From: Bacteroides timonensis | GTDB taxonomy: Bacteria; Bacteroidota; Bacteroidia; Bacteroidales; Bacteroidaceae | Assembly: GCF_000513195.1 (NCBI RefSeq) | Contig: NZ_CBVI010000023.1 | Location: forward strand, 1 to 64,000 | Direction: 5' to 3' | DNA: 64,000 bases | Shown here: positions 20,822 to 32,000 of the stretch, one piece after another | Layout: the number at the start of each line of letters is the position of its first letter | Numbering within the stretch: position 1 is the stretch's first letter | Made by a program: the position numbers and the translations under genes | Notes under the pieces: generated by a model | Seen by the model: only the letters and a program-made list of their open reading frames with translations | What the model was told of the DNA's origin: nothing | Database searches by the model: none

Positions 20822-23596
20822 TTAGAAAGATAAATTAAATCCAAATGCATATTGAGTCATAGTAGGATGCGATGCACCGATAGCCTCCGGATCGCGGATA
20901 TCAATTCCATCAATACAGAACAAATCATGCGCGCGGGCAAAGATTTTCGCTCCACCCAGAAAACCGGTCTTCTTCAACAACTTTTCCGGAAGTTTGTAGT
21001 ACATCTCCAATGTTCTCAGCTTCAAGAAAGAGGCATCAGCTACCCACAATGAATTATTGTTGTAATTATTATCCGATCCTGAATAAGTAAGGCGCGGAAG
21101 GGTACCGTTTGGATTCGTTTCACTCCAACGGTTCTCATAATAATAAGTAGAAATCGTATTATTACCTACTATAGGGCGATAAATACTTCTTGTATCCAAT
21201 AATTTGCTGTAATTACCTGTGCCTTGAAACAGAGCATACACACCCAACCCTTTATATTCCGCTCCCAAATCAAACGAATAATAGATTTCGGGACATGTAG
21301 AGTTATATCCTAACGCAACCAGATCATAATCATCAATCCGATTATCACCGTTCTGATCTTTAAACATCAGATCTCCAGGGCGCACATCACCCAGGTATTG
21401 TTTGACTTCACGATTATCGATTTCTTCCTGTGATTGATAGATGCCCACTACCTCATAGCCAAAAAGTTGATTTAGAGATCCTCCTGTACGCTTCTGATAA
21501 TCATAAGGACGATATTCTTCATTTTGTTCTATAATCTTGTTGCGTACAAATGAGAACTGCCCACCTACGTGGTAAGTGAAATTCGAAATCTTATCATCCC
21601 AGTTCAAAGCAATTTCAACACCTTTATTGTCAACAACCCCGTCATTGGCTTTCGGCACTGACATACCCAATATACCAGAAACCGCATTACTGCCACTAAC
21701 CAGAATATCCGTACGATGATCATAAAAAGCATCAATAGCCAATGATAATTTATTCCAGGCTTTGAAATCAACTCCGACATTCAGTTTATGAGACTTTTCG
21801 TATGTCAGTCCCTCAACTCCCAATTGAGTCAGTTTCATGCCGCTCATAGAGGTTGGAGTATTCTTAAAGAAGTATGAACCTCCACCACCGTAAATGTCTT
21901 GAAATAGGTTTACGTCATAATCAGCACGTCCGGAAATACCATACGAAGCTCTTAGTTTCAGGAAGTTCAGCCAGTCGTTCTTCAGAAAACTTTCTTCCGA
22001 CAGAATCCAGCCGACACCAATAGCCGGGAATATTCCCCAACGATCATCGGGATTGAGTATGCTGGATGCAGAACCGGACAATGACAAATCCACCAAATAG
22101 CGATTATTATATGCGTAATGTGCCTGACCTATTACATCCATAAAGGCACGTCCCGTGTTACGTCCCTTTGACTTTATCTTATCCATGGAGTACATGAAAG
22201 TAGCATTCAAATCATGCTTGCCCCACTGTCTGGTAAGGTTGGCATAAGCCTCAAAGTTAAAGTGAGTGATAACGGAACCTACACTTTTTGAATAAGAAAG
22301 TGTACCTTCATTGGCATGAGTTTTAAATTCTTTCTCTCCCGTCTCCAAATTTAAAACAGCCGATTCGTAACCGAAATTCTTCGTATTGCTGTCCCAATAG
22401 GCAGCAGTGTTATCCAATGCGACTTTAATACCACCGGTCAATCCCGGCAACAGAGCCGCCAAGTCCTGTTTCAAATGTATATCAGCAAACAAGGCACGAG
22501 TCTGAGAACGCGCATATCCCTTACCTGAAATATTAGCGACCGGATTATTTCCATAAGTCGTAGTACCTCCCCAAATTCCCCTTTCCGTCTTGATGGGAAA
22601 TGCACCGGCAGGAACCTGATATAAGGCTGTAAAAATATCGCCAACCCCTGTCCCCGGACGATTATGTTCAGAGAAGTTACCCAACAAGTTCAATTGCACA
22701 GTCGTAGTAGGTGAAGCTGTAATATCTAAATTTGTACGAACATTCAGCTTGGAATACTTAAGTTGAGTGGAATAACCATCATTATCTCCGGTGGGCTGCA
22801 AAATGCCACGGTTATCCAGAAAGTTCAACATTGTATAGTAGCTTACAAACTTACCGCCACCGCGTGCCGAAAAAGTTATATTATCTCCATAGCTGGCTCC
22901 TCGCAACGTCTCGTCCACCCAATCTACATTAGGATAAAACAACGGATTGGTCTGATTTTTAAACGCGTCCAGTTCTGCCGACGAATAGCGCGGCATCGAA
23001 CCATCGTTCTTCATAGCCTCATTCAACGCTGACGCATAAGTATATCCGTCTACAAAATCGGGTAAACGCTTCGGAGTAGCCATATTAAACTCATAAGAGA
23101 AATTGATCTGAGGAGAAGTCAGACTGCCACGTTTCGTTTTAACCAGGATTACACCGTTGGCACCACGAATACCGTATAAGCTGGTAGCCACCGCATCCTT
23201 CAACACACTGACCGATTCTATTTCTTCCGAACTCAGTTCCTTAAGAGAGCGTTCGAAACCATCGACCAATACAAGCGGACTCTTAGAACTTAAAGTCCCC
23301 ATTCCGCGCACATACATAGTAGCTCCGTCTTCCCAAACCGCACCGGTATTCTGCAACACCTGTAACCCCGGTAGCATACCGAATAGTTGATTCGTGGCAT
23401 TAATGCTATTCTTATGCGAAAGCTTATCGCTGGTAGCCGTAGAAACGGCACCGGTAACCTCTCTTGCATCATGAGTAATATTGCGGCCATAGTCTATAAC
23501 CACTTTATCCTTATGAATCGTCAATGTGTCTACTTGTGCCATCAGGTTGAATGAGCACAGTACACTTGCCAATATGATATTTATCTTTTTATTCAT
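20822..23596 (-). CDS. SusC/RagA-family TonB-dependent transporter, short form
   Basis: 924 residues. A signal peptide is followed almost directly by the TonB plug (TNQLFGMLPGLQVLQ, TMYVRGMGTLSSKSPLVLVD, VLKDAVATSLYGIRGANGVI) and a 22-strand-type barrel ending in YAFGFNLSF. The usual N-terminal carboxypeptidase-D-like domain (~80 residues) found in most SusC proteins, including the other PUL1 SusC, is absent. It imports oligosaccharides together with the following SusD. The 31-bp gap to the preceding susD places it in the same operon. Confidence 0.93.
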   Translation of the reverse strand: MNKKINIILASVLCSFNLMAQVDTLTIHKDKVVIDYGRNITHDAREVTGAVSTATSDKLSHKNSINATNQLFGMLPGLQVLQNTGAVWEDGATMYVRGMGTLSSKSPLVLVDGFERSLKELSSEEIESVSVLKDAVATSLYGIRGANGVILVKTKRGSLTSPQINFSYEFNMATPKRLPDFVDGYTYASALNEAMKNDGSMPRYSSAELDAFKNQTNPLFYPNVDWVDETLRGASYGDNITFSARGGGKFVSYYTMLNFLDNRGILQPTGDNDGYSTQLKYSKLNVRTNLDITASPTTTVQLNLLGNFSEHNRPGTGVGDIFTALYQVPAGAFPIKTERGIWGGTTTYGNNPVANISGKGYARSQTRALFADIHLKQDLAALLPGLTGGIKVALDNTAAYWDSNTKNFGYESAVLNLETGEKEFKTHANEGTLSYSKSVGSVITHFNFEAYANLTRQWGKHDLNATFMYSMDKIKSKGRNTGRAFMDVIGQAHYAYNNRYLVDLSLSGSASSILNPDDRWGIFPAIGVGWILSEESFLKNDWLNFLKLRASYGISGRADYDVNLFQDIYGGGGSYFFKNTPTSMSGMKLTQLGVEGLTYEKSHKLNVGVDFKAWNKLSLAIDAFYDHRTDILVSGSNAVSGILGMSVPKANDGVVDNKGVEIALNWDDKISNFTYHVGGQFSFVRNKIIEQNEEYRPYDYQKRTGGSLNQLFGYEVVGIYQSQEEIDNREVKQYLGDVRPGDLMFKDQNGDNRIDDYDLVALGYNSTCPEIYYSFDLGAEYKGLGVYALFQGTGNYSKLLDTRSIYRPIVGNNTISTYYYENRWSETNPNGTLPRLTYSGSDNNYNNNSLWVADASFLKLRTLEMYYKLPEKLLKKTGFLGGAKIFARAHDLFCIDGIDIRDPEAIGASHPTMTQYAFGFNLSF

Positions 23597-23626
23597 ACTT
23601 TTGTTTATCTATGTTTTTCAGATGTA

Positions 23627-25489
23627 TTATTCCCAACCAGGATTTTGTATCAATCCATATCCTTTATTAATTTCATTCTGCGGGAAAGCACTCAGATACC
23701 ATTTCTCCGAGAATCCACCGGGATTCCACCAGGCACGGCTTTGTTCTCCTCCCAGGAGCGGGAACTCTTCACAAATATAGCTACCGTCATTCTTATTCTT
23801 ATAGATATTCAATCCATGCAGAGGAGAAGAAAAATTATCCTTCATTTTCCAGCGGATTAAGTCGAAAAAGCGTACCTCTTCATAGCCAAATTCGCAAGCG
23901 CGCTCACGAAGGAGCTCTTTTCTGAATTCTTCCTGACTCAAGCCCTTCTTCAGTCCTTTCATGCCGACACGTGCACGTACCTTATCGACATAACGATAAG
24001 CCTGGTCATTCGGTCCGTTGTTATACTCATTCAAAGCTTCCGCATAACTCAAATAAATTTCCGCAATACGCAGATGAGGCCACTGAATGACGTGACCGTT
24101 ATACTCGCCCGCACGGTCCAATCCCCATTTCCTGCAAGATAATCCCGTTAATAGAGATTTGGCTGTTACTTGACCTACATTCCAGTCTCTCCCAGCCGGA
24201 TAATTCTCTTTATCGTCCGGCTTTTCCTTTGTCACGCCAGCCATTCTGTTTTGAAAGAGGTCTCCATCCAGAATGAATGTTTCACTGAGACGAGGATCTC
24301 TGTTGACAAACGGGTTCTTTGTATGTTCCGGATTATTCCAATCAAAATTCTCTCCATCGGAAGTCGGGAACATATCAAAATATTCCTTTGTAGGACAGAT
24401 TGCTCCCCAACGAATAGACTGATTGGTATAGGGTTGCTGATTAGCTTTATAGTAGTTCTCTCTGCGGACTGATATTAAAGTTTCGGTAGTACCACGATCA
24501 AAATAAGCAGCACGGAAAGCATAACGATATCCACTGGGATTGACGTCTTCTTTTTCAACCAGTTTGTAGAAACCATTACTGTCAACAGCTTTAAAGAAAG
24601 CCTCGCAGGCATCCATTGCATGTTTCCAACGCTCACGGTCATAGTTTCCGAACCAAGTCATCATCGCATCGGAAGCAGCTCCCTGATAGTAAGGTTGATC
24701 ATTATTAAACAGCGGACTGGCTACAAAAAGCAATACCCTTGCTTTCAGCCCCATTGCACCGGCTTTGGTCAGACGTCCGTCCCAGTTAGACATCTCCGCT
24801 TCTGATATATGCCAAGGGAACTCCGGACAATCAATAGCTTCATTCAACAACCTCACGATAAAATCGACCGTCTGCTGCAAAGTGGCCCGGCCAGGCATCT
24901 CTGCTTCAGGCGAAATTACCTTATCCACAATAGGCAAACCTCCATAATGGCGTAACATGTGTGCATAATAAACCGCTACCATAGTTTTAGCCTCCGCTTT
25001 CAGGCGTTCTTTCTCCGCCTGATCCATATCAGGTACTCTGTCGATATTGGCTACAATTAACCAGGCATTACGGATAGCCGACCACATGTGGGTTTCATTG
25101 TCATTAAAGCGAGCTTTAGTAGCCATATACGTTCCTCTCGGTGAGTTTTCCGTACCGGCATTATAGTTACCGGCATAATAGACCTTATTAACCCCTGAGT
25201 ATCCCAGATAATCCTGGTTCAAATCTGTCAGTCCTTCAATATTTCCCAACCACATCGTATTCCAATAACTATTCGACGTTTCCAGTCCCATCGGTAAATA
25301 TCGATAACTGTACCACAAAACTCTGCGGGCATACTCAGCAGTTGAAAAGACCGTGTCGATTGTAACATCCGTGCTGGGGGGCTTTTGCAGGAATTTATCT
25401 CCGAAAGCCAAATCCTCGCATGCGTTGGTAGAAATCAGCAATCCCAGCAGCAACACAATAGCATGAAAATGTTTCTTTATATTTTTCAT
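23627..25489 (-). CDS. SusD/RagB-family nutrient-binding outer-membrane lipoprotein
   Basis: 620 residues. The lipobox is LISTNAC (Cys24), followed by EDLAFGD, acidic as expected for surface export. SusD features are TMVAVYYAHMLRHYGGLPIV, ARVLLFVASPLFNND, LRIAEIYLSYAEALNEYNNG and ERACEFGYEEVRFFDLIRW. It ends in the common SusD tail INKGYGLIQNPGWE. It pairs with the 1047-residue SusC 21 bp upstream. Being first in the operon, this pair is probably the main importer of PUL1. Confidence 0.95.
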   Translation of the reverse strand: MKNIKKHFHAIVLLLGLLISTNACEDLAFGDKFLQKPPSTDVTIDTVFSTAEYARRVLWYSYRYLPMGLETSNSYWNTMWLGNIEGLTDLNQDYLGYSGVNKVYYAGNYNAGTENSPRGTYMATKARFNDNETHMWSAIRNAWLIVANIDRVPDMDQAEKERLKAEAKTMVAVYYAHMLRHYGGLPIVDKVISPEAEMPGRATLQQTVDFIVRLLNEAIDCPEFPWHISEAEMSNWDGRLTKAGAMGLKARVLLFVASPLFNNDQPYYQGAASDAMMTWFGNYDRERWKHAMDACEAFFKAVDSNGFYKLVEKEDVNPSGYRYAFRAAYFDRGTTETLISVRRENYYKANQQPYTNQSIRWGAICPTKEYFDMFPTSDGENFDWNNPEHTKNPFVNRDPRLSETFILDGDLFQNRMAGVTKEKPDDKENYPAGRDWNVGQVTAKSLLTGLSCRKWGLDRAGEYNGHVIQWPHLRIAEIYLSYAEALNEYNNGPNDQAYRYVDKVRARVGMKGLKKGLSQEEFRKELLRERACEFGYEEVRFFDLIRWKMKDNFSSPLHGLNIYKNKNDGSYICEEFPLLGGEQSRAWWNPGGFSEKWYLSAFPQNEINKGYGLIQNPGWE

Positions 25490-25510
25490 ATCATTTCTTT
25501 TATTTAAGCG

Positions 25511-28500
25511 TTAAAATCCAACCTTTAATCCAAAGTTTATAACTTTCACCAACGGATAGGTATCTCCGCTAGGATTACTTTCGGGGTCACTGAAACCTAA
25601 TGAATCAAATGTCAATAGGTTATAACCGGAAAGAGAGATGCGCAAAGAACTCAAATGAATCTTACTCAAAAGACCCTGAGGGAAAGAATAACCGACTTCC
25701 AGATTCTTCAGACGAACGTAAGAAGCGTCACGCAACCATAAATCAGAATCTTTATAATTGTTCGGTTTACTGTTTGTCAATGAAATAGCCGGCGCCTTTG
25801 CGGAATTTCCCTTCTCCGGTGTCCAGGCATCATCTATCATGTACTTCAACAGAGAGCGGTTATTAGTACTTCCAAACGGATAACGGTAAAAGTCCGCAAC
25901 CAAACGGGAAGTCTTAAATGCCCCTGCCCACGTCATACTGAAATCCAAGCCTTTCCAAGAAAAGCCCATTGACAGATTGCCCGTAAGCAATGGATAAATA
26001 GGATTGCCAATGGCCGAAACATCATTATTATCGATCTTATGGTCTCCGTTGAGATCCTTATATTTCACATCGCCGGCCAAGGGGGTGAAGCCTTCACCAT
26101 GATCGGGGATTCCCCCCTCCTTCCCTCTCAGCGAAGCATAATTGGCCGCATCCTCTTCCGTAAAGAAACCGTCATACATATATCCGAACTGTTGCCCGAC
26201 AGGACGACCTGTCCGGCGCATCCATTCGTAAGGCTGAGGAATCTCATCATTAAACACAATCTTGTTCTTGGCATATCCCCAATTGGTCCCGACATGATAT
26301 CTTACATTCTGGATCTGATCTTCCCAACGAGCCGTCACCTCGAAACCTTTATTATCAACTTTACCCATATTTACGATAGGCAAACTCACGGCAAGATAAC
26401 CGGGATTGATATTACGGGATATCAGAATGTCCTTTCGGTGTTCAATGAAGTAATCAAAGGATGTTTTCAGACGGCTGTCAAAAAAGTGCAGATCAACACC
26501 ATAATTCTGTTTGGCAGCTGTTTCCCAAGTTACATTCGGATTACCAATCCTCGATTCTTTTGCACCGACCAATACATTATTAACTATGGAGCCAAAACCA
26601 TATTTTTCAGTACTGATTGTATAGGCATCGGGAAGATATAGGAATCTGGAACCGTTAGAAACGATGTCATTACCGACAATACCATACGAAGCACGCAGTT
26701 TCAGATAACTGATATATGGTTTTAAGGATTCCATAAACGGCTCTTCCGAAATGATCCATCCGACAGAGCCTGCGGGGAAGAAACCGAAACGGCTGCTTTC
26801 CGCAAAATTCTCGGAACCGTTATATCCAATACTGAAATCTGCCAGGTAGCGGGTTTTATAATCATAAGTAGCACGCCCTACCAAACCTACATAACTACGG
26901 GGAATACCGGGAAATGACTTATCAGAATAGTAATATTTCATGTTTTGATTATACATAAACAAAGCAGACACATTATGAGGTCCGAACTTTCTCTGATAAT
27001 TTACGGCCGCTTCCAGATACCAGTCACGGGACTGGCCGTATTTTTCATTGCTATACCCCAGGGTTTGCATCTCCTGGTTTTTCTTCAACAAGACTTCACC
27101 TCCTTCTCCCAGAAAGGCTTCATAACGGTCAGCACGCCCCTCACGACGCTTTGTTATGCTCACACCACTATTATAGGCACCTTTCACGTGAGCTTTCAAC
27201 CCCTTTGTAAGGAAGTCAAGTTTCTGATCAAGCACAAAGTCAAAGTTCACCACATTATTATCATACGTATTGAAACCTTTTCCATAGTAAGAGTTCAAGG
27301 CATCATACACAGTGCCGAATTTTCCAAATGTCTGCGCATTAACGGTAACCCACTTTCCATCTACAATACCGGGTCCCGCAAAGGGAGCTGTCCAATATAT
27401 ATCCCTGAACAAACTTTTGACATTTGTAGCCGTACCGTTATTGTAATTAGGTTCACGCCTGTCAGTCAGGCGGCCTCCCAGATTGATTTTCATGGAAGTA
27501 GTTTTAGTTACATCCACATCCATGTTCACACGGTAGTTGTAACGGTTGTATTTAAAACCGGTCTTGTGGCCGTGCGTGTCAAACGTTTTAAAAAGTCCGT
27601 CCTGAGTAAACACACCCAGCGAGGCAAAATAGCGAACGCGCTTTGAACCACCTGAAATATTAAAGTTATGCTGAGTCTGTACTGCTGTCTTTCTTATCAG
27701 CATGTCAGTCCAGTCTGTGTCCGAATAGATCAAAGGATTACTGTGCGTGCGGAATGCTTCCACCATTTCGGGGGTAAACGCCAGGTTTTCTTCCGCCACT
27801 CCATCACGCAACTGAGCATTATTGTAAGTCGTTGCATAATCATAACTATTAGCGAACTCCGGTATACGGGTAGGCAACTGAAGTGCCATACTGGTAGAGA
27901 AACTGATTTTAGCTTTACCTTCCTGTCCGCGTTTTGTAGTGACAAGAACAACCCCATTGGCACCACGAACCCCAAATACGGCAGTTGCCGAAGCGTCTTT
28001 CAATACCGTGATGTCTTCAATTTCATTTGGATCCAACTGATAGAATGAACGTTCCACCCCATCCACAAGCATCAAAGGAGCAGACAGACCTTCGGTCAAT
28101 GATCCCACGCCACGCACATAAATCGTAGCGTCGTCGGCACCCGGCTGTCCACTGGACTGTACGCTGGACAATCCCGGAACCTTTCCACTCAATGCATTAG
28201 CAATACTGCCCACAGGCGATTTCATGATTTCATCTGACTTCACCGAAGCAATCGCTCCCGTGACTGTTACTTTCTTAGTAGTGCCGTAAGCAATTACCTG
28301 CACTTCTTCCAGCGTGGTAACATTTTCAGTCAGCGTTATCTTCAGTTCCGACTCACCTTTATAGACAATTTCTTTGTCCTCGTAGCCTATAAATGAAACT
28401 ACAATAGTAACCCCAACCGGAACTGTCAACGTAAACTCTCCATCCAGATTGGTTGCCATACCATTCTGGGTTCCTTTCACAAATACAGTAGCGCCGATAA

Positions 28501-28654
28501 CCGGACCCATATCGTCCAATACAACACCTTTCACTACTTTTGTCTTAGCTTGCTGTGTAATAGCTGTTGACCGGGAATGACTTTCATCCCCCCAAGCCCT
28601 GCCTGAGTGCACGACCAATAAAGCCAACGCGAGTAACCATACTTTGTTTCTCAT
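25511..28654 (-). CDS. SusC/RagA-family TonB-dependent transporter
   Basis: 1047 residues from MRNKVWLLALALLVVHSGRA, which gives a clear signal peptide; a longer frame to 28870 only adds non-signal sequence. A carboxypeptidase-D-like domain (VVKGVVLDDMGPVIGATVFV) comes first, then a TonB-box-like region (EEVQVIAYG), plug (IYVRGVGSLTEGLSAPLMLV, VFGVRGANGVVLVTTKRGQ) and barrel ending KVINFGLKVGF. It is the first gene of the leftward PUL1 operon. Upstream lies a 417-bp gap with a 22-bp-period repeat array, a likely regulatory region for the adjacent HTCS. Confidence 0.95.
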   Translation of the reverse strand: MRNKVWLLALALLVVHSGRAWGDESHSRSTAITQQAKTKVVKGVVLDDMGPVIGATVFVKGTQNGMATNLDGEFTLTVPVGVTIVVSFIGYEDKEIVYKGESELKITLTENVTTLEEVQVIAYGTTKKVTVTGAIASVKSDEIMKSPVGSIANALSGKVPGLSSVQSSGQPGADDATIYVRGVGSLTEGLSAPLMLVDGVERSFYQLDPNEIEDITVLKDASATAVFGVRGANGVVLVTTKRGQEGKAKISFSTSMALQLPTRIPEFANSYDYATTYNNAQLRDGVAEENLAFTPEMVEAFRTHSNPLIYSDTDWTDMLIRKTAVQTQHNFNISGGSKRVRYFASLGVFTQDGLFKTFDTHGHKTGFKYNRYNYRVNMDVDVTKTTSMKINLGGRLTDRREPNYNNGTATNVKSLFRDIYWTAPFAGPGIVDGKWVTVNAQTFGKFGTVYDALNSYYGKGFNTYDNNVVNFDFVLDQKLDFLTKGLKAHVKGAYNSGVSITKRREGRADRYEAFLGEGGEVLLKKNQEMQTLGYSNEKYGQSRDWYLEAAVNYQRKFGPHNVSALFMYNQNMKYYYSDKSFPGIPRSYVGLVGRATYDYKTRYLADFSIGYNGSENFAESSRFGFFPAGSVGWIISEEPFMESLKPYISYLKLRASYGIVGNDIVSNGSRFLYLPDAYTISTEKYGFGSIVNNVLVGAKESRIGNPNVTWETAAKQNYGVDLHFFDSRLKTSFDYFIEHRKDILISRNINPGYLAVSLPIVNMGKVDNKGFEVTARWEDQIQNVRYHVGTNWGYAKNKIVFNDEIPQPYEWMRRTGRPVGQQFGYMYDGFFTEEDAANYASLRGKEGGIPDHGEGFTPLAGDVKYKDLNGDHKIDNNDVSAIGNPIYPLLTGNLSMGFSWKGLDFSMTWAGAFKTSRLVADFYRYPFGSTNNRSLLKYMIDDAWTPEKGNSAKAPAISLTNSKPNNYKDSDLWLRDASYVRLKNLEVGYSFPQGLLSKIHLSSLRISLSGYNLLTFDSLGFSDPESNPSGDTYPLVKVINFGLKVGF

Positions 28655-28779
28655 AAAATAGATTTTGATTGATATTTTTATAAACTCTGCGCTTACGATG
28701 AAAAGCCCTCGATAAGCACAGCGCAAACTAAGTCTAATTTCCAGACTTGTACTTTCCCTGCATATATGATACATGTGCA

Positions 28780-28788
28780 CAAATTGTA
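28780..28788 (-). promoter_or_regulatory. Candidate -7 element of the PUL1 susC promoter
   Basis: TACAATTTG on the minus strand resembles TAnnTTTG with one extra base, followed by TGCAC as in other promoters here. An alternative near-match is TTAGTTTG at 28724-28731. Neither has a clear TTTG at -33, which is common for activator-dependent PUL promoters. Confidence 0.3.
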
Positions 28789-28837
28789 TATCGGACGATC
28801 TGTGCCACACTTCGGACTTTTTTAACCCTATATCTCT

Positions 28838-29035
28838 ATGGAATAAGCGCGGTAACCGCTCCTCCCCCAAGTAGTATTATCCGTCATCTTACGATATAAC
28901 TTCCGTTACCCCACAGCGTAATTTCCGTCACTCCACAGGGGAACGCTCGTTACATGCCGAGGTAAAAGCCGTCACAATAAGAGGTAAAGGTCGTTACATC
29001 CAGCGGTAAATATCTTTTACATCTCAAAGAAAAAT
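28838..29035. repeat. 22-bp-period tandem array in the HTCS-susC gap
   Basis: CGT(T/C)A words start at 28882, 28904, 28926, 28948, 28970 and 28992, exactly 22 bp apart, and alternate strictly CGTCA / CGTTA. Most units also carry a second word, (G)GGTAA-like, 13-18 bases into the unit. GCGGTAA recurs at 28849 and 29003, exactly 7 x 22 bp apart, so the phase extends left; CTTTTACAT at 29014 is a degenerate unit at the right. The array fills most of the 28655-29071 gap. 22 bp is about two helical turns, fitting side-by-side binding by the AraC-type domain of the HTCS; this is inference. It is not CRISPR: no conserved repeat with unique spacers. Confidence 0.75.
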
Positions 29036-29071
29036 GATATAAACACAAAACATTGATTACCAGAATATTTA

Positions 29072-32000
29072 TCAATTCTGTTCCGAATCCGCTCCTTTCA
29101 AAGGTTCCTTCCGATATGCCAATGGAGACACACCGTAAAAGTCCTTGAAGCAACGACTGAAATATCGGGGAGAAGCAAAGCCCAGTTGATAAGAAATCTC
29201 CGATATATTATATTGAGGTGCTTCCTGTAACAGCTTCAATGCCTCTTCCAACTTCAGTTTTAGGGTAAATTCATTAGGAGTAAGTCCAACCACCTCCTTT
29301 AGGCGGGTAAACATCTTACTACGCCCCATATTCAGTTCGGCAGCCAGCATGTTCATGTCAAAGTCCGGATTATCAAAGTTGCGTTTTATAATCCTTGTTG
29401 CTTTATCCAACAATTCCTGATCTGCTACATTCAGAATTCCTGTTTCCGGAATTGCCGTCACTTCAACCTGCGCCGCCTTATCAAGCAACTTCTTTCTGCT
29501 CTTCAATAGATTGCCACAACGAGTCAGAAGCAATTTCACGTTAAACGGTTTGGTGATATAATCATCCGCACCAAACATATATCCTTCTATCGTGCAATCT
29601 TCTGAAGTTTGTGCCGTGAGCAACACCACCGGCATATATGCCAGTTCCAGGCAGTTCTTTATCTTATAGCACATTTCTTTACCGGACATCACCGGCATCA
29701 TCACATCACTGACTACAATATCCGGATGCCACTGTTGCGCCATTTCAAAACCCACCTGTCCATTGGTAGCCTTATACACCGTGTATGTGGGTGAAAAGAT
29801 GTTTGCCAACATTTCCAGTACCTCTTCATCATCTTCTACAAGCAGCACGCGGGGCATTCCTGTTTTATCCTCTGCAATTTCCGTCTCATCTTTCTCCATC
29901 GTATCATTCAGCAATGCTATTTCATCCATAAGCATATCCTTATGATCAGAGTAAGACTTCACTGCTTTTTCATATTCCAACTCCTCTTGCGTAAACTGTA
30001 CGTTCCCAATAGGCAAATATATCATGAAAATGCTACCCTCTCCCAATGTACTGTCCACTTTAATCTCTCCTTTATGGGCATCTACTATCCCTTTAATTAA
30101 TGCCAGTCCGATACCGCTCCCCAACAGTCCTTTCCTGGAGTATTCGTCTCCTACCTGATAAAAACGCTCAAATATCTTCTGCTGTACATCCCGGGGAATT
30201 CCACAACCACTGTCAGCCACCGCAATTTCAACCATCCGTTGCTGTCGCCTGATAGAAACCTTTATCCCCTTTCCTTCCGGTGTATACTTAAACGCATTCG
30301 ACAGCAAATTAAAGACTACCTTCTGCATCTGCACCGGATCAAACCACAAATCCACTTCCTCCTCCACATGTTCGAATGTATACTCCATATTCCTCTTATG
30401 GGCAAAGTCGGCAAACAGTTGATAAATGTCCCTCACGAAAGATATTACATCCACGCGCTCCACCTTCAATTTCATGAATCCCTGTTCCTGCTTCCTGAAA
30501 TCCAACAACTCCGTTATCAGGAGACGCAGGTTGATCGCATTTTTATGTATTCCCCGCAAACGCTTGTTTACAATAGGAGCCAGCTTTTCCATTTGCAACA
30601 GCATCTCTACCTGCCCTATTATTAAAGTCAGCGGGGTACGGAACTCATGTGATATGTTCGTAAAGAAACGCAGTTTCATTTTGTTCACTTCTTCTATACG
30701 CTCTTTCTCATTCTTTTCTTCTGCCAAAGATAATGCCAGCAGTCTGCGAGCCATCTTTACCCTCCAGAAACTATAGACAATGCTCGCAATCACAAGGAAA
30801 TATATAAGAAACGCCCAAACCGTGGCAAACCAAGGACTATGTATCGTAATGCCAAGCATTATTTCCTTAGGCTCCCCATTTTCCATTTTATTCCCGAAAT
30901 CACGGACTTTCAATATATAATTGCCCGGAGCCAGGTTTGTGTAATTCACTCTTAACTGGTTCGTCAGCACCCAATCTTCATCAAAACCTTCCAGTTTATA
31001 CTGGTATTCATCTTTTCCTTCCAACTCCACATAATTGGAATTGGAAAAATTAATCATTATATTGTTCTGATCCGCAGACAAATCCAAATGCCTTGTAAAT
31101 GCCAATGCCTGAGACAACACTCCTAATCCGTCATCGGGTGAAACCTTCATATTATTGATATAAAGACTGGAAAAATAAAACTCGGACATCCCTCTCTCAC
31201 TCGCCTGATACAAGTCTTTCTCTCTGAATGCAATCAACCCGTCTACCCCTCCTATATAAATCAGATCATCATCCGCCATCAAAATACCACCGCCTTCAGC
31301 TACTGCCGAAATACCTCCTTTAAGTCCCAATTCCATAGAATGGACCGAGTCACTAAGAGGAGAATAAATAGAAAAGCCTTCGTCTCCGGTAATCAGTATA
31401 TTGTTCATATGCGTTTCTGCCAGGTTATAGCAAAAATCACTCAGCAAATGACTACTTTCTTTTGTATAATGTTCCCGATTTCCCGTATCATGATTATAAG
31501 AATACACGCCGTCTCCCAAAGTGGCTACATAAACCGTTCCATCAGAAGCCTCCATGATGCGGGTGATCCGGGCATTAGTGACAACACTCCCTTTCAGTTC
31601 AACACATTCCAATTGTTTCCAGTCACCTATCTTTATCCTGTAAAGTTTAAAATCCGCCGCCAGCCAGACATATCCCCGCGAGTCAATCTCAAACGTCAGA
31701 AAAAGGCGCTCCTTACTGAGCAACTGAAACTCATTCCTTTCCGGATTAATTCTCCAAAAGCCATTACGAGCAGTTACATACAACCACCCATCCTTAAATA
31801 TAGAGTGATAAATAATATGGTTTGGCCCCTCTCCCGTCCGCTTGTAATGGTCAAAATAATGATAAAAACGATTCTGTTTTCTGTCATACCGGCTTATTCC
31901 ACCAGTATATGTACCTATATATACCTGGTCGTTTTTTTTATCATAACTTATCGTTTTTATATTATTATGGTAAATAGAGTTCTTTCCGGAAGACGTGTAA

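Noticed and set aside
28655..28870. Longer start for the PUL1 SusC
   Set aside because: The extra 72 residues lack a signal sequence and would cover the promoter; MRNKVWLLALALL gives a clean signal peptide.
28882..29013. CRISPR-like array
   Set aside because: Units are 22 bp with only 5-6 conserved bases, no unique 30-bp spacers and no cas genes nearby.
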